A stretch of 64,000 bases of DNA from contig NC_073692.1 in NCBI RefSeq assembly GCF_029784155.1, positions 436,333,228 to 436,397,227 on the forward strand, read 5' to 3'. Source of the stretch: Uranotaenia lowii. Its lineage: Eukaryota; Arthropoda; Insecta; Diptera; Culicidae. Made by a program: the position numbers and the translations under genes. The notes beneath the pieces were generated by a model. The model did no database searches. It was not told where the DNA came from and saw nothing but the letters and a program-made list of their open reading frames with translations. Within the stretch, counting starts at the first letter, position 1. Each line of letters opens with the position of its first letter. This document shows positions 1 through 11,793 of this stretch, piece after piece.

Positions 1-933
1 CCGACGTGGTCGGGTTCAAAAATCGCGAAATCGTTAAAAATGGTCAAATCAACCGGGTGTAGCGTTCTCAAACGTTTCCGTGAGATGCGTACTATAGATC
101 GGCAGGTTCATACCAAGCGTCATAGTGGAATTAAGGATCGGAAACTGCATTTGAAGGTGTTGAGAACGATCAAGGAAAACACAGGGTAGTCGGACTATGA
201 CATTGCCAAGAAATTCAACGCCGACCGGTGCACCGTCAGCAGAATTCGTCTACGCGAAGGAATACGATCCTATCGGACCAGTAAGCAACCAAACCGGACA
301 TTGAAGCAGAATTTAGTAGCCAAAGGACGTGCCCGCAAGTTATACAAGAAGATTCCAACGAAGTTCGACGGATGCATCCTCATGGATGACGAAACGTACG
401 TGAAGATGGATTTTGGGCAGCTTTCTGGCCAAAAATTATGTAAAGCCACTGCAGTGGTGCACTGCACTGGTCATGGTGATGTCCCCGGCAACTTCAAATT
501 TAGCTGATAAGTTTGCAAGAAAGTGTTTGATCTGGCAAGGTATTTGCAGCTGCGGACGAAAAATTCCGGTTTTTGTGAAAAACAAGACCATGGACTCCGA
601 AATTTACAAGGAGGAATGCCTGAAAACTTTTTTTTTCGTACATTAGATCTCACAAAGGACTAGTTGAGTTTTCGCCAGATTTGGCAAGCTGCCAGTACAG
701 CTAGGAGGTTCTACAGTGGTATTGGGCCAACGGGTGGATTTTGTCGAAAAGGACATCAACCCACCCAACTGCCCTCAATTCAGCTCTATCGAAAAATTTT
801 GGGCAATTGTCAAGCAGAAGATGAAGAAGAATGGTAGGACGACTCGGGAAGCAACAGAGATGAAGAGATTGTGGAACAAAATGGCCGCTGAGGTCAGCGA
901 ATAAGGTGTTCAAACTATAATGAGTGATACTCA
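1..933 (+). pseudogene. Tc1/mariner-type (ITmD37E-like) transposase, 5'-truncated by the window edge and broken
   Basis: A transposase of this family cuts and pastes its own element at TA sites using a DDE/D catalytic triad. Reading + in several frames gives the family in order: a degraded helix-turn-helix region (about 1-180, with stops), a DYDIAKKFNADRCTVSRIRLREG-like segment (190-265), a clean stretch from 301 with CILMDDETYVKMDFGQL (second catalytic Asp), then INPPNCPQF...IEKFWAIVK (750-815) carrying the downstream acidic residue, and NKMAAEV near 895. Frame changes fall near 430-480 and 620-710, and in-frame stops lie near 58 and 187, so it is inactive. The true C-terminus resumes at 1944, beyond an insertion. 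The clade is judged from motif wording and the INPPNCPQF block; the overall class is firm. Confidence 0.85.
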
Positions 934-1943
934 CTAATCACTAATCACTAATCGTACTTCCACAGCCAGAACTTATGTCTGAGTCCCAAAGAATAATAAA
1001 AGTGTTTTATTATTCTTCTTGTCTTTCTTCATGTTTTCAATTAATTTAACATAAGACATTAAAATAATCAAAAACATAAACTGGTTGGGCCTACCATGGA
1101 GCAGAGAACGCAGAGACGTCCGCAACACAGGAACAAGAAGAAACGTGGACCACCAGTACCATACGTTTCAAATGGGCAAAATTGTTGGAAGCATGCTAAG
1201 AAAAATGCTCCTTGATGAAGAAACCATGCGTAATGTAAAATAACTTCAGTAGGCGGATTTCTCCGTGGCTGGAAATGATTTATTTTGTACACCGAAATCA
1301 CAAAACCTAAGAATAAATTTATTTAGAAGATTTTGAAAAATATAAACTTTTACTATAATAAGCTTTTTTAACTGTTTTGGATTTCAGAGTACAACCATTT
1401 CTGGTCATCGACCAAGGATATAGCGCCTTTACTCGCTCTTGAAAATAGAGAAGAGAAAAGGAAAGGTTTAATAGAACATAAAACCTTTCGAGATCTGTTA
1501 GGAACTCGAAAAGTTTTTTTTATTATTCGCCTCTTACTCTAGGGCAGGCATGTAAAACTGGGGGTTCGCGGGCCGCATGCGGCCCGCTGCCTTAGTTAAT
1601 GCGGCCGCGTAGCCCCGTCTAAAATTATCACAAAATTCCTTACTACACAGGAGTACACTGGCTTTCCTGCCACAAAATATTAAAAAGATTTTTTTTTTTG
1701 CTACGAGAGGAAATAATATTATTTTTGGAAATGAAAGATTTTTAATGCGGCCCGCACACTTAAACGAGTTTGACATGCCTGCTCTAGGGTTAATAGATTG
1801 TGCTTTCGAAGCACAAGGAAAAAACGATAAAAATGAACTATTGACATGATATCAAAAATTTTACCATTCAGTCATAACTAACTAATAAAAATGCAAAAAT
1901 TTATGTATGTATGAGAGTCCACTTGTGGCTAATAGATCTTCTA
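934..1943 (-). mobile_element. RT-less retroposon copy with 24-bp target-site duplication (family copy 1)
   Basis: The segment lies between two identical 24-bp direct repeats (910-933 and 1944-1967) inside the transposase gene. Its minus-strand 3' end is a short tandem tail of about 2.5 GATTAGT units directly against the duplication, which is the layout of a target-primed retroposon. Two blocks match the plus-strand copy at 61129-63637: 1395-1465 with 63171-63240 (shared words such as AGAGCGAG and GGCGCTATATCC), and 934-1250 with 63403-63638 (shared GAAGAAACGTGGAC and CAGTACCATACGTTTC). No reverse transcriptase is visible. It carries a hAT MITE at 1545-1781, so about 770 bp are its own sequence. 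It is probably a 5'-truncated copy. Confidence 0.65.
1545..1781. mobile_element. 237-bp hAT-type MITE with perfect 8-bp target-site duplication
   Basis: The termini are imperfect inverted repeats beginning CAGGCATGT(A/C)AAACT and including GCGGGCCGCAT. The element is flanked on both sides by CTCTAGGG (1537-1544 and 1782-1789). An 8-bp duplication with CAG...CTG ends is diagnostic of the hAT superfamily. There is no coding capacity, so it must be mobilised in trans. The GC-rich subterminal GCGGGCCGC blocks stand out against the AT-rich surroundings and may be transposase-binding sites (inference). Confidence 0.9.
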
Positions 1944-2040
1944 TCAAACTATAATGAGTGATACTCAACCAAAAGTTCGAAAATTCATCAAAACAACATC
2001 GGAATATTTTTTTTATTATTTTTCCTTCAAAGTGCAATAA
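1944..2040 (+). pseudogene. C-terminal end of the same Tc1/mariner transposase, displaced by an insertion
   Basis: The 24 bases at 910-933 recur exactly at 1944-1967. From 1945 the reading frame gives QTIMSDTQPKVRKFIK and runs to a TAA at 2038-2040, which is how transposases of this family end (conserved GVQ..M.S....VR.F). This therefore continues the gene at 1-933 after the segment 934-1943. The element's 3' terminal inverted repeat was not identified in the AT-rich sequence that follows. Confidence 0.75.
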
Positions 2041-2365
2041 AAACCCTACATTTCAAGTACAAAACATTTTTATTTCGTTTATATAGCTCCGAGATAGACC
2101 CGTTTTAATGCGTCCAGATTTGTAGTGATCCATGCTTTACTATACCCCAAGTTACACCGATAGTTTCATTTGACTCCTTAAGCCCCTTATAAAACCAAAA
2201 CTTGATCTAGTAGCCTGCTATAAAACTTTATATGTTACTTGGGTACGTCTAAATAATTTGTGCTACGTAATGAAATTTAGAGACAACTTTTGTTTGAAAA
2301 ATTGTCACGAATTTGACCTCATACGCCCTACACGACCACCTTTCTAGAAAAATATCGATTAGTAC
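2041..2365. other. Unassigned AT-rich spacer plus target duplication
   Basis: This is probably the 3' flank of the Tc1-type element. I see no gene and no clear terminal repeat. The last 8 bases (2358-2365, ATTAGTAC) are the left target duplication of the next element. Confidence 0.4.
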
Positions 2366-3720
2366 TAGGGTGGTCGGATTTACCGGTTTTTTTCAAATCC
2401 GGTATTTCGGTATTTGTAATTTATAAAACCGATAAAACCGGTATTTTTCAAAGTATATCGAATTCATGAAAAGTTTTCATGTAATTGCAGTAGTAACGGC
2501 ATAAAATGCTCAGAATTTATAACGCAATAGATTCAGCAACATTTCCATTAAAAAAATGGTATTGTGCCTTTAAATTATTCCTTTGTCATAAATCTATCAT
2601 CATCCTCATAATAATCATAATATTTATCATCTTCATTTTGTTATTATAATTTCGATGTGAGGTTGCAGAAATTCTAGAAGTTTCATATTTTTTTCAACGA
2701 ATTTTTGTCCTATACTCTGTAAAACAGTATTCATATTTAAGAACAGATTTTACAGATTTATAAAAAGTTTATATAGCCTTTAATGAAAATGAAATGAAAT
2801 TGGTATACAAAAAGATTTTTCGTCAAAACAACGACTTAACTTATAAATAAACAAAACTCAAAACACTGTCACAAAGTTTTTGGTTGACTCACTCCCGGCA
2901 ACCTAGGTCGTGATCGCATTAAGTTTGCGCTCCCAATAATAAAACGAACAAATCGAAATAAAAATTCTTGAAAAACCAGTCAAAATTCAGCAAAAAATTT
3001 GTTGTTTGGATCTGATCCATACGCTTTATGTTGCTATAATACTGTTGTAAATTTATAAAAACTTTGTTACTGCTTTATCTGGAAAAGAAAATGCTTCAAC
3101 AGCGTTAAAAATAAAAACAACAGAGTTCCATCAATTACCTAGAAAATATTGACAAAAAAAATAATACAAACAGTCTAACATGTGTTTAAATGCTGACTCT
3201 GTTGAAAGTTTCGTTAGAACTGAAGTTAGAATTGATGTAAACGTGTGTTCAAATGCTGACCCTGCTGAAGCATTTTATGTTTTGAAACAAACTAGGAAGT
3301 TTCTAATCAGTTTTCAATATTTTTCATTTTAAATTTCAAGTTTGTGAAAGCCTGGAACCGCTTAGAACGATTTTGATAAACTTGGCCTGTTTATAGATAA
3401 ATCAGTTTTGCAAATTTTATCAAATTCCAACTTTTCAATGAAAAATTCAGTGATTTTTGTGAAGAAAACTTAAATTTCTTGTAGCTGTATCTTTTTTCAG
3501 TCATTGTAAATTTATACAGTCTTTAAATGTTGTGGAGTTCGATAGCTCATCTGAAATGTGTAAAGTTTCATGATAAAAGCTTTAATTCATAAAGTTACAT
3601 CGACAAGTTTTAGCAATAATCAAATCTCACATAAACCTTGCAGTAAGGCATTCCGGTATTGAGAAAATGGACGGTTTTACCGGTTTTACCGGTTTCGGTA
3701 AAACCGGTTAGACCACCCTA
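2366..3720. mobile_element. Non-autonomous hAT element, 1,355 bp, perfect 8-bp TSD ATTAGTAC
   Basis: The ends are the inverted repeat TAGGGTGGTC / GACCACCCTA. Both are followed inward by repeated subterminal ACCGGTTTT / AAAACCGGT motifs, five or more at the right end (3670-3706). The flanks are identical 8-mers ATTAGTAC at 2358-2365 and 3721-3728. Ac-like hAT elements begin TAGGG and make 8-bp duplications. No open frame of transposase size exists inside. A short internal near-duplication (about 3182-3210 and 3244-3272, GTGTT(T/C)AAATGCTGAC) is present. The perfect duplication suggests a relatively recent insertion. Confidence 0.88.
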
Positions 3721-3767
3721 ATTAGTACCTATAATGGTGAAAGAATATAATGTTTTTTTTTGCAATT

Positions 3768-4055
3768 TTATACAAGGAATGATCTCACCAATGTTTCTGT
3801 GTTGATCCCTTCATCCTTTACATTTGGAGACCACACTTCCAGGAGGCCGGGAGTAGGCATCACGTTACAATGCAAGCAAATATCTTTAGATTCATTTAAC
3901 TTTTTAACATTAGGATAGGTACAGGTGAATCGCAGGAAAAAAAAATCGATCGCAGCAAGCTGAGCGCAGAAACAAATATACTTGCGTAGACCGCATAAGG
4001 CCAAACAAAACACATCAGAGCCGATTTCTCCCTGTTCGTTCGAGGCCTTCCACAA
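3768..4055 (-). other. Unidentified open frame, 95 codons
   Basis: The reading frame is open and fairly hydrophobic, with five Cys in its first half (for example FCLALCGLRKYICFCAQL), and ends ..INTETLVRSFLV. I do not recognise the protein. It lies between a hAT element and the 3' end of a LINE, with no visible splice context or partner exon. It could be a chance frame, an exon relic or an unrecognised element fragment. I propose no function. Confidence 0.15.
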
Positions 4056-4074
4056 TTCGATTAATTTATTTAAA

Positions 4075-4810
4075 TCTTTGCAGATGCTCTAAAAACTAAG
4101 TACAACGAAAAATATTTAAACTATCTTATTCTAGATTTAAAAACAGTTTTGGAAACATTGAAATCAAAATCACTAGATATTTCATTGAAGCGCGTGCAGC
4201 ATACATCCAACGGGTTGTTTTGACCGTATTGGGTTCGTCGCAGGGCAAGTCTAAGAAAATCGTACGTCCCGGTTGTTCTGATGGGAGCATTTAACGGCAG
4301 TAGTGATAGCAGTTCTGAGCAATCCACGTTGTTCTGCAGAAGGTCGAAGATGAAAAACCGTTGTAGGTAAACGCGCCTTGATTCCAGTGTCGGCAAATTC
4401 AATAACAAACAGCGTTGTTCGTAAGGCGGGAGGTTATGAGCGTCGATCCATGGCAGTTGACGCAGAGCATACCTGATGAAGCATCGTTGTACTCTCTCGA
4501 CCCTGTTTACATGCACAGTCTGATATGGTGCCCAAATTTGCACCCCGTACCCCATAATACTGCGCACAAGAGCACAGTACAAAGATTTCAAACTGTAGAA
4601 GTCATTGAAAAATGATGTGTTTCGTCGTATAAATCCAAGAACTGCAAAGCCTTTCGCTTTTTTTGCGGAGATATGCTGGGAAAAATTTAGTTTACTGTCC
4701 GAAATAATTCCGAGGTCCATGACAGTAGATTGTTACCGGTTGAGCGTCTTGCCCTACATCACATTAAGAACACTCAGGAAAAGCGGAGGTGGGTGTGAAC
4801 GCACTCCACT
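4075..4810 (-). pseudogene. Non-LTR retrotransposon (Jockey/CR1-like) RT C-terminal fragment and 3' end
   Basis: A 199-codon frame (4720-4121) reads MDLGIISDSKLNFSQHIS ... AVLGFIRRNTSFFNDFYSLK ... LYCALVRSIMGYG ... IWAPYQ and ends FNVSKTVFKSRIR. This is the conserved thumb and post-RT region of LINE polymerases. Upstream the homology continues with stops (GKTLNR, stop, QSTV near 4745-4725), so the ATG is only an internal Met. A short AT-rich 3' tail (about 4120-4075) follows. The clade is uncertain; the non-LTR assignment is firm. The same family's N-terminal RT lies in the same orientation at 6122-6562. Confidence 0.8.
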
Positions 4811-6121
4811 GGAGCTTAGCTAATTCCTGAATGTAGGCAATAATGAAGTCATCTAGTTCGATATATAATAAAGTATCGAATTGCGTTGTTTTAGTCTTTA
4901 TTCGTCATTGTATGTTTAATGTAGTTAAATTTAATTCACTATAGGATTTAATAAAAAGAAATAAATAAAAAGAATACAGTAGAAACAGTTAGCGAGGGAC
5001 TCCCAACGGTCAAGTCAAATTGAAAACACAACACAAATAACAGACTCACAGCATTACCATACGAGACGAGAAACAATTTAAAAAAGCCTTTTTACTAGTT
5101 AAGGGTTGGGCGCATACAAAAAGCGGAAAAGGGTCTTGAAAAACCTAAGATGAGGGTCCGAAGGCCAACTGAACAATTAGATTGGTTCTTTCCACTCCAG
5201 ACCGTTGACCGATACACGTCGCGATAATAAGTGCAATTGTGCAACAAGTGCAACGTGGTCAGTGAAGGCACCACTATCGACATAGGTTGCCTTAGTGGAA
5301 AGAAAAATATTCCACTTAGATTTGAGCGGAAATCAGGTACCTCTAAACAAAGGTTAACTCCCTACATTCGCTAACCTGACCCAATTGTCGCAGGACCCAT
5401 TTTATTCTTTTAGCTGAAAGCCAGAGCGAAGTGAGGTTAGACCAGGATGTCTGAGGTGCAGCTTCCACTAGGAAGCACCAAGGATTGGTTGGTCCCACAC
5501 ACCGAGCAACCAGCTTTTTCCCAAACCACTCAGCCGAACGTTTTTCCGGTCAACCGTAGCACAGAGGAGTATCTAGAACAAAAAGTTGGCCAAAAGTGTT
5601 TTTTGATGTTTATACTCAGTCATACGTTTGAATATCTTGGAATAAGATAAATAAAATATTATTAGAGTTTAAAAAAGTAATTTTTAGCTAATTCAATCAC
5701 CAGCAGTGATTTTTAAGCTTTCTGGTAATAAAAATTCGATATCAGTATTGAATCCACTTGACACTTTAAATATTATCTCCCGATTGAATAATACAAATAT
5801 CGTTAAACTATTCCAACGAAAATCTTCTTATTTTCTTACCACTTGGTTTAACTGATTTCTATTCAGATTTGCTTTGACAATTTTTTGTAGTTTTTCTATG
5901 AAATGGGCTTCAATAAGTTTCTGCAATTTAGTCGCTTTGCCAGGTGTCTTAGAATTTTGTCGATTATTTTTGAAGCATGCGTTTTTCCTGCTACCCTTAT
6001 TTCATTTGTGTTGCCGGCACGATTTTATGGAGTTCTTGTGTTTTTTTTCGCTTAATTTTTCGTCTATTTGGAGCAAAACGTGAAATTCCAATGATCCATT
6101 TCTCTAGAAATATAAAATTTG
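4811..6121. other. About 1.3 kb separating two LINE fragments; origin unknown
   Basis: The flanks are complementary parts of a minus-strand LINE RT in the right order, so this may be an insertion into that LINE. I found no convincing target duplication; only CTAG-containing words occur at both edges. Inside is a 67-codon plus frame (5447-5650, MSEVQLPLGSTKDWLV...). It is preceded by a pyrimidine tract plus AG at 5401-5412 and resembles nothing I can name. The rest is AT-rich with no recognisable feature. Confidence 0.35.
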
Positions 6122-6562
6122 AAGAGCACAATAATCAACCAGAGAGAAAATCGTTCGGAAAATCTTGAGATCATCGGCGTACAGTAACTTTTCTGATTCG
6201 ATCGTGGAGCCTAGGTCGTTTATGAAGAGAAGAAACATCAAAGGTCCTAAATGGCTCCCCTGAGGAACTCCAGAAGTGATTTCAAAAGGTGTCGAGTTAA
6301 TGTTTTTCAGTCGTACGAAAGCAGCTCGGCCTACAAGGTATGAGTTGAGCCACCTACAAAGCCAATCTGGGAGTCCAGTACGACGCATTTTTTCAATAGC
6401 CAGCTCGTGTGGTACCTTATCGAAAGCCTTGCTCAAGTCTACATACACAGCATCGACTTGTTGACGTTTGTCTAGTCTAGGAACCAACTTCGAAACGTAA
6501 GTCATAAGGTTAGTGGTCGTGGATCTACCTTTCATAAACCCATGTTGATCTTCTTTATTCAT
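6122..6562 (-). pseudogene. Non-LTR retrotransposon RT fingers/palm fragment
   Basis: A LINE reverse transcriptase copies its RNA at nicked chromosomal target sites. The minus-strand frame shows the RT blocks in order: HGFMKGRSTTTNLM, YVDLSKAFDKVPH (first catalytic Asp), TSGVPQGSHLGPLMFLLFIND, and LLYADDLKIFR with the YADD catalytic box. It starts abruptly at 6562 and homology stops after VDYCALQ at about 6122, so both ends are broken. It is probably the upstream half of the element at 4075-4810 (same strand, correct order), though two independent fragments remain possible. Confidence 0.85.
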
Positions 6563-8850
6563 TTATGTATATCATTTTCGAGGGACGAAACAACTTCTAT
6601 ACTTTCACACACCCAACAAGTGCTTCCCCTAACAACCCCAGACCTCCACAAAAAAAAGGACATCATTTTTTCTGATAAGACCGATAAACTAAATACAGAA
6701 CAGTTTTTTTTATTGTTCTGTAACATTCATATTTTTCAAAATACCTCTGTTTTGTTTGATGTAATTCAGGGGGGAAAGAAAAGCAGACACATTTTAATTG
6801 CAAATCCCCCCTCTTCTTTCTGTTTCAAAATTGAAGTTTTAACCAGATGTTTACGCTCCTTTCAATTAATTTTTTTTTTAATTATGAAAATCAACCATAA
6901 AGCTTATGATAATTCAAGCCCAATTCTCCAATTGTAAATGTTCAATGATCCACTCGAAGCCTACAATACGCTAGCTATTTAGTCTTCCACCCGTTTTGCA
7001 ACATCAACAATGAAGCTCGCTCATCAGTATTTAGCAGATGTTTCCCCGATGGCATTGATCATCATTCTTCTTGCGATCCACGAGCCATCGGCCTCGTCAT
7101 AGTTGTTCTTAAATAATTTACAATAATCTCACGGTATGCAACGTAACATTGTGATTTGCTCGTGTGTACCTATGTTGTTGTTTTTTTTTCGTCCAGCAGC
7201 ATAAATTGGAAGCAGAAAAAAGGTACAGACTTCTGGCACAAATTGCTGGAACCATCTTCACGGCCCTCTTCCATCGATGGATTGGGCACGGCGTTTGAGT
7301 CAAACCACACTGGATGTTGGCATCTTAGTACTGGAAGCGAATATATAATGCAATCACGTCACGATTCTTGACGCCATTGGATCTTCTTCTGCCTAAATAT
7401 GTATTGGTCTGTGTTGTTATTATTGTTTTGTTAGACGATAGACGTCTGCCCTGTTTCGGAGAAGAATTTCTCACAGGTTTTGTCGCGATTTCTTGCTTCT
7501 GTACTTTTTAGTCCCGTTCAAAGGCAGCCACATAAAGTGTGCTCAACACATACTAAAGCCATGTTCGGCAACCGATGACTGGAATTGACGTGAAAATATG
7601 CGATTGTAATGATTTGTGATTGCTTCGGGGGAAAAGACTTTGCTGAAGACGCGCTGGAATTGTGAACTTTTTTTAATTAAATATTGAGCAATTTCAACAC
7701 CAGAGGTTTCTCGTTTGCCCAGTCGTTGGAGTCTCGAAAGCGATCGTGACAATTTTGAACGACAGCGATCAGGAAAATCTGTGCTTGATTCTTGGAACAC
7801 ACCGTGGTAACCCATCATCAGTCGGTGGCATCGGCTTAGTCTAATAATGGGTTTGTGATCCTGCTAATAACTCAATTAGCCACACCCAGCTGACATCGAG
7901 TCGCGTCCAAAGGATTGTCACCATTTATAGCGAGCTTAGCCGATCCCCGCACAATTAAATCCCAATCATGTCAGCAGCAGCAACATCGAGACAAAAAATT
8001 CGGTGTGCCGGTCATTATCATCAGTTGAAGTAGCCTAATTAACCGGCATTTAAACACCGGTTTCCTTCATCCTTCACCCAGGTCTTGTAGTTCTCCATAA
8101 TTCAAGAGTTTGCAATTCCTATTAACGACAGCTTCAATCTTGTCCATTGTGAGTGAACGAGTGAGGCCGCACGGAGTCCGAATAAAAAACCGGTAGCCAG
8201 GTCGACCTTCAGCCGTCTGTTGGCCGAATATTAAATTAGTGAGTTCTAAGATTTTCGCAGTGGAGCCGTGAACGACGACAACAACAACAACACAGTAACA
8301 TATAAACGATTATACGATGATATGATTCCGCGGATAGTAGGAAACTTGTTTCGGTTTTTCGATGTACCTTCAAGTGGCAACAGTTCAAAGGAAATCAAAA
8401 GCATCAAGTTTTTGATAAGGTTTTATGCGTCTGGCAGAACTCGTAAACATATCAATAAGTTGTTTGCAGCGCGCTAAAACAACGCTCTTCTGGAAAGTGA
8501 TCAATTCACTTATCATTTACGGTGATTTCATAAAGTTGATTTAATAAAACCTTGAAACCTTAATTCGAATCATGGTTCCATTCAGACATTCAACAACAAA
8601 TTTTTGTGATGTTCTGTCAAGTATGTAGTTTTTGAAATAGAGTCCAAAGAAGACTTTTTTGGACTTTAATTTTTGGACAATACGTGCGCCATTTGTAATG
8701 CATACTTTGAACCACTTTTTTTGAATCAAGATTATTTTTGATTGCGTATGCTGTTTCCTGAAGCATAATCTTCAAAGTAACAAAAAATTTCGAATTTGGT
8801 GGAAGTTATAACAAATTCAGCCGATTGTCCTTCTTCGGCACAAAACAACA
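6563..8850. other. 2.3 kb without a recognisable gene; TE-poor patch at 7850-8290
   Basis: Only short chance frames occur. The part 7850-8290 is less AT-rich than its surroundings, has TAATTAACCGGCATTTAAAC-type AT/GC alternation, a (CAA)n run near 8278-8292, and no inverted or direct repeats that I can see. It might be single-copy host DNA (regulatory sequence or an untranslated exon), but nothing in the sequence proves it. Confidence 0.3.
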
Positions 8851-9795
8851 TACCGTAAAACGGGGTAACTTTGATCACCGGGGTAACTTTAAACATCAAC
8901 GAATTTTTCCACATTATCATCAATAACTAAGTCTAAAGTTTGAATTTTTTAAAACTGTTTTCTACGTTTGAAAGCTTATTAATTGAGTAACAAATAGACA
9001 AAATTTGGTTTGTATTGGAAACTGTTTTCTGTTAGTAAAAATGTAATTTCTTTATTTTAAAATATCTATGATTTCCAAGGATCGCAAACAAACAGCTCTC
9101 CTGATGATATCAAAAAGTATTTAGAAGCAAACGGGTGGTTGAGTGTGAAAGATCAACTTTTATTCTTTGTATACATACAGTTACAGTGCTATTTTTATAG
9201 TCATTTAATGATAAATTTTTGATATTTAAAAAAGATGGACATTTTCCAAGAGCAAGCCCTTTTTGGACAAATGGATAGGAATCCTATCAAATGGTTAACT
9301 TTGAAGAAAAAATGAAAATGGAAATAGTGGGGGGCCTAGGGGAATGTAAAAAGGTAAAATTTCATTTGTGTTTTGAAGCTAAAACTATTTAACAATTATT
9401 ATAATTTTTGCCCCTAGATGTATGCAGCATCATAGTTTTTTTTTCGATTATAAATGTTTTTAAAAGAAAACGTTAAAAAGCAAGGTGAAATTGTTAAATT
9501 AGAATTTGTAAACAATTATGAAGGTGTTTTGTATCCTTTATGATCAAGAAAACTCGTTAAAACCGTCAAAATGAAGACTGATCAATGTAACCCCAAAGCA
9601 TCAATTCCTGAACAGCGACGAAATCGATTTTTAAAACAAGTTTAAAGTAGTCAAATAAATTTCGGCAACCATGTTTTATGTTCATAGGAGTCCAGTACTG
9701 GTTTTAAAAATATGAAACATGCCACATTCTTCTTAACAGGAAAAATAATCGAAAAATATTGAAAAAAATGATCAATCTTACCCCGGATTACGGTA
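8851..9795. mobile_element. TA-flanked non-coding TIR element, 945 bp
   Basis: The terminal 27 bases are inverted repeats with 4 mismatches, starting TA-CCGTAAAACGGGGTAACT on the left and TA-CCGTAATCCGGGGTAAGA on the complementary right end. The terminal TA could be the duplicated target dinucleotide. The word GGGGTAACTTT recurs just inside the left end (8877-8892), and related words occur elsewhere inside. There is no coding capacity. TA targeting fits Tc1/mariner-type mobilisation, but the superfamily is not proven. Confidence 0.75.
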
Positions 9796-11481
9796 TTTTA
9801 TTTTAAATTACTTCAGCATCGTTTTTGCGGTACGATTCCAGATCAAATTTTAACAGAGTATACCCTTTGTGAGACCTTTTGAAAGGCTTTCCAGAGAAAA
9901 CGCCAGTCTTCTTTGTATTTTTTAGCCAACGATTGACACGATAATCGTCACTAAAGACTGAGTAATTTGCAGTTAATACAGATCATTAGCCTCCTCAAGT
10001 GCTAGACTTTGAATTTTTCAATTTATTCTCCTTGTTTATCTCCGAGAAATACAGGCAAGACTTGTCAACGAAGTGTTTCTGGTTAGCAACCTGCCAGGTG
10101 ACCGCTACAAAAATTTTCAAAATATCTTCCCACAAGCAGTCCAAATATTTTGCGCATGATTTGACCACCGTATTTTGTTTATTTTACCGATGGGCAATTT
10201 TTCTACCTTGTAGAAATGAAGCCAGGCCTGCTCACTTCCTCTCTTCATATTTTCAGATTGAGCTGAAAAAAAAACCTCTCATATTCCTCTTATGGAATCA
10301 ATAATCTTAACTTTTTTTCAAACTTAGCACACTATTGGGCCCTCTAGGACTTCCTAAACGATTTACCATGTGAACTTTGGTCGAATAGTTGATTTCCTGC
10401 TATTTTTGAGTCTTCCACAGTGACTTTTCTGAATTTCTCTCGATCCTGCCCAAAAAATGTTGTCAAAGAACTTCAATATTGGACGCTATCTCAAAAATCA
10501 CTTGACAGATTGTCACCAAATTTGGTACACGTACACATTTTGTTACCAGGTAGTTTCCATTAATGCATTCAAAAGCTATTCACTAAACAAAGTGCTGCAT
10601 CTTTTTCGAATACACTCCTTATAGCTTTTACGTATCACCATTTTCTCTATTCTAGATGATGGATGAGTTTTTTTAGTTGAACTCAAGTTCGTTAAACTTT
10701 ATTGAAAAGCCAATTGTAGTCCATAGCCAAATTTAATGGAAATAAATTAAATTTTATCAAAAGAAAAATAAATAAAATTAAATTAATATTTTTTGCAAGT
10801 ACTTAGAATTATAAAAAGCTCATACATCTCCAACGATATAAAATCAACATAAATCCTTTCACTATTATTGTACCATAAAATTTAATAACAACGATCTAAC
10901 CTACGCCAAATTAACTTCAACATAATTCCATCGGTTACAATTGATTTTTTTTTATCAAATGAACTATGCTGAATAATTCGGTGTCATTAAAGGTTTCGTG
11001 CTGACTAATGAAAATTGGAAATTAAATCTGATTTCTCAAATATTTTTTTTATCAATGTACGTGCACTAAAGACAATAGTGATGAAAATTTAATCGGATGG
11101 CATCCCTGATCAACACTTTTGCGATTGTCTAACAGAGGTGCCTGGTAGTTTTGTCAAAAAACAGGATTCGGTTTATTCTTAAGAACATCACTAGATTACA
11201 TAAAAAATGTAAACAGGTGATGTAGACGCCATAATAAATGCAACAAAAGTGAGCTCCTTTAAATATCATCTGAACCAAAGATAACCATCGGTTAAACAGG
11301 TTCAACTGTTTTATTGCAGATTTGTTCGATGTTCTCATAACTTAACACGAATTCGATCTAGATATTTAAAAAAAATCTGAATAATTCAATCATTTTTTGG
11401 TTTTTATATAAGATTGCCGGGATATGCCCAGCCCGGCTACGTGCTGAAAAAATTCTGGCTTCCTTAGGTATCTGTTGGGAT
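9796..11481. other. Unannotated AT-rich stretch
   Basis: About 1.7 kb with no gene, RNA or repeat I can support. Open frames here (such as 9999-10304 +) have no recognisable content and lie in AT-rich sequence. Confidence 0.5.
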
Positions 11482-11540
11482 CTACTTGGTAGAATAATTC
11501 AACTGAATCAAAGCAATCGAAGATTCCCTTTCATTGGTCC
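11482..11540. repeat. Truncated copy of the foldback MITE family also at 40537 and 50078
   Basis: It contains CTACTTGGTAGAATAATTCA followed by ACTGAATCAAAGCAATCGA, the same terminal words as the arms of the palindromic element at 50078-50313 (right end read on the minus strand). Only one arm is present, so this is a deleted or one-ended copy. Confidence 0.65.
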
Positions 11541-11793
11541 TTTTTTTGTTGGGCTAACATATGCAAAACCTTCTAGGTTTTGTCATTTAAATGAGAAAAA
11601 AATACATCGTTAGCAGGATGTTTATAACATTGGTCTGAAAACGAAAAAAGTGGTACCAGTACAGAAAAATTTCTATTAACCAACAATTCCCAACTGTATG
11701 TGGCATTGTCCCAAAAATTGATTCGAGTTTGTATAAATAGGTAACCTTTTTGAAGGCCTAATCCAGAATCAGTGTCAGTGTGCATGGATGAAA

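Noticed and set aside
1068..1301. A 77-codon minus frame in the first retroposon copy
   Set aside because: The homologous region of the second copy (63403-63640) does not keep the frame, so it is part of a non-coding 3' region.
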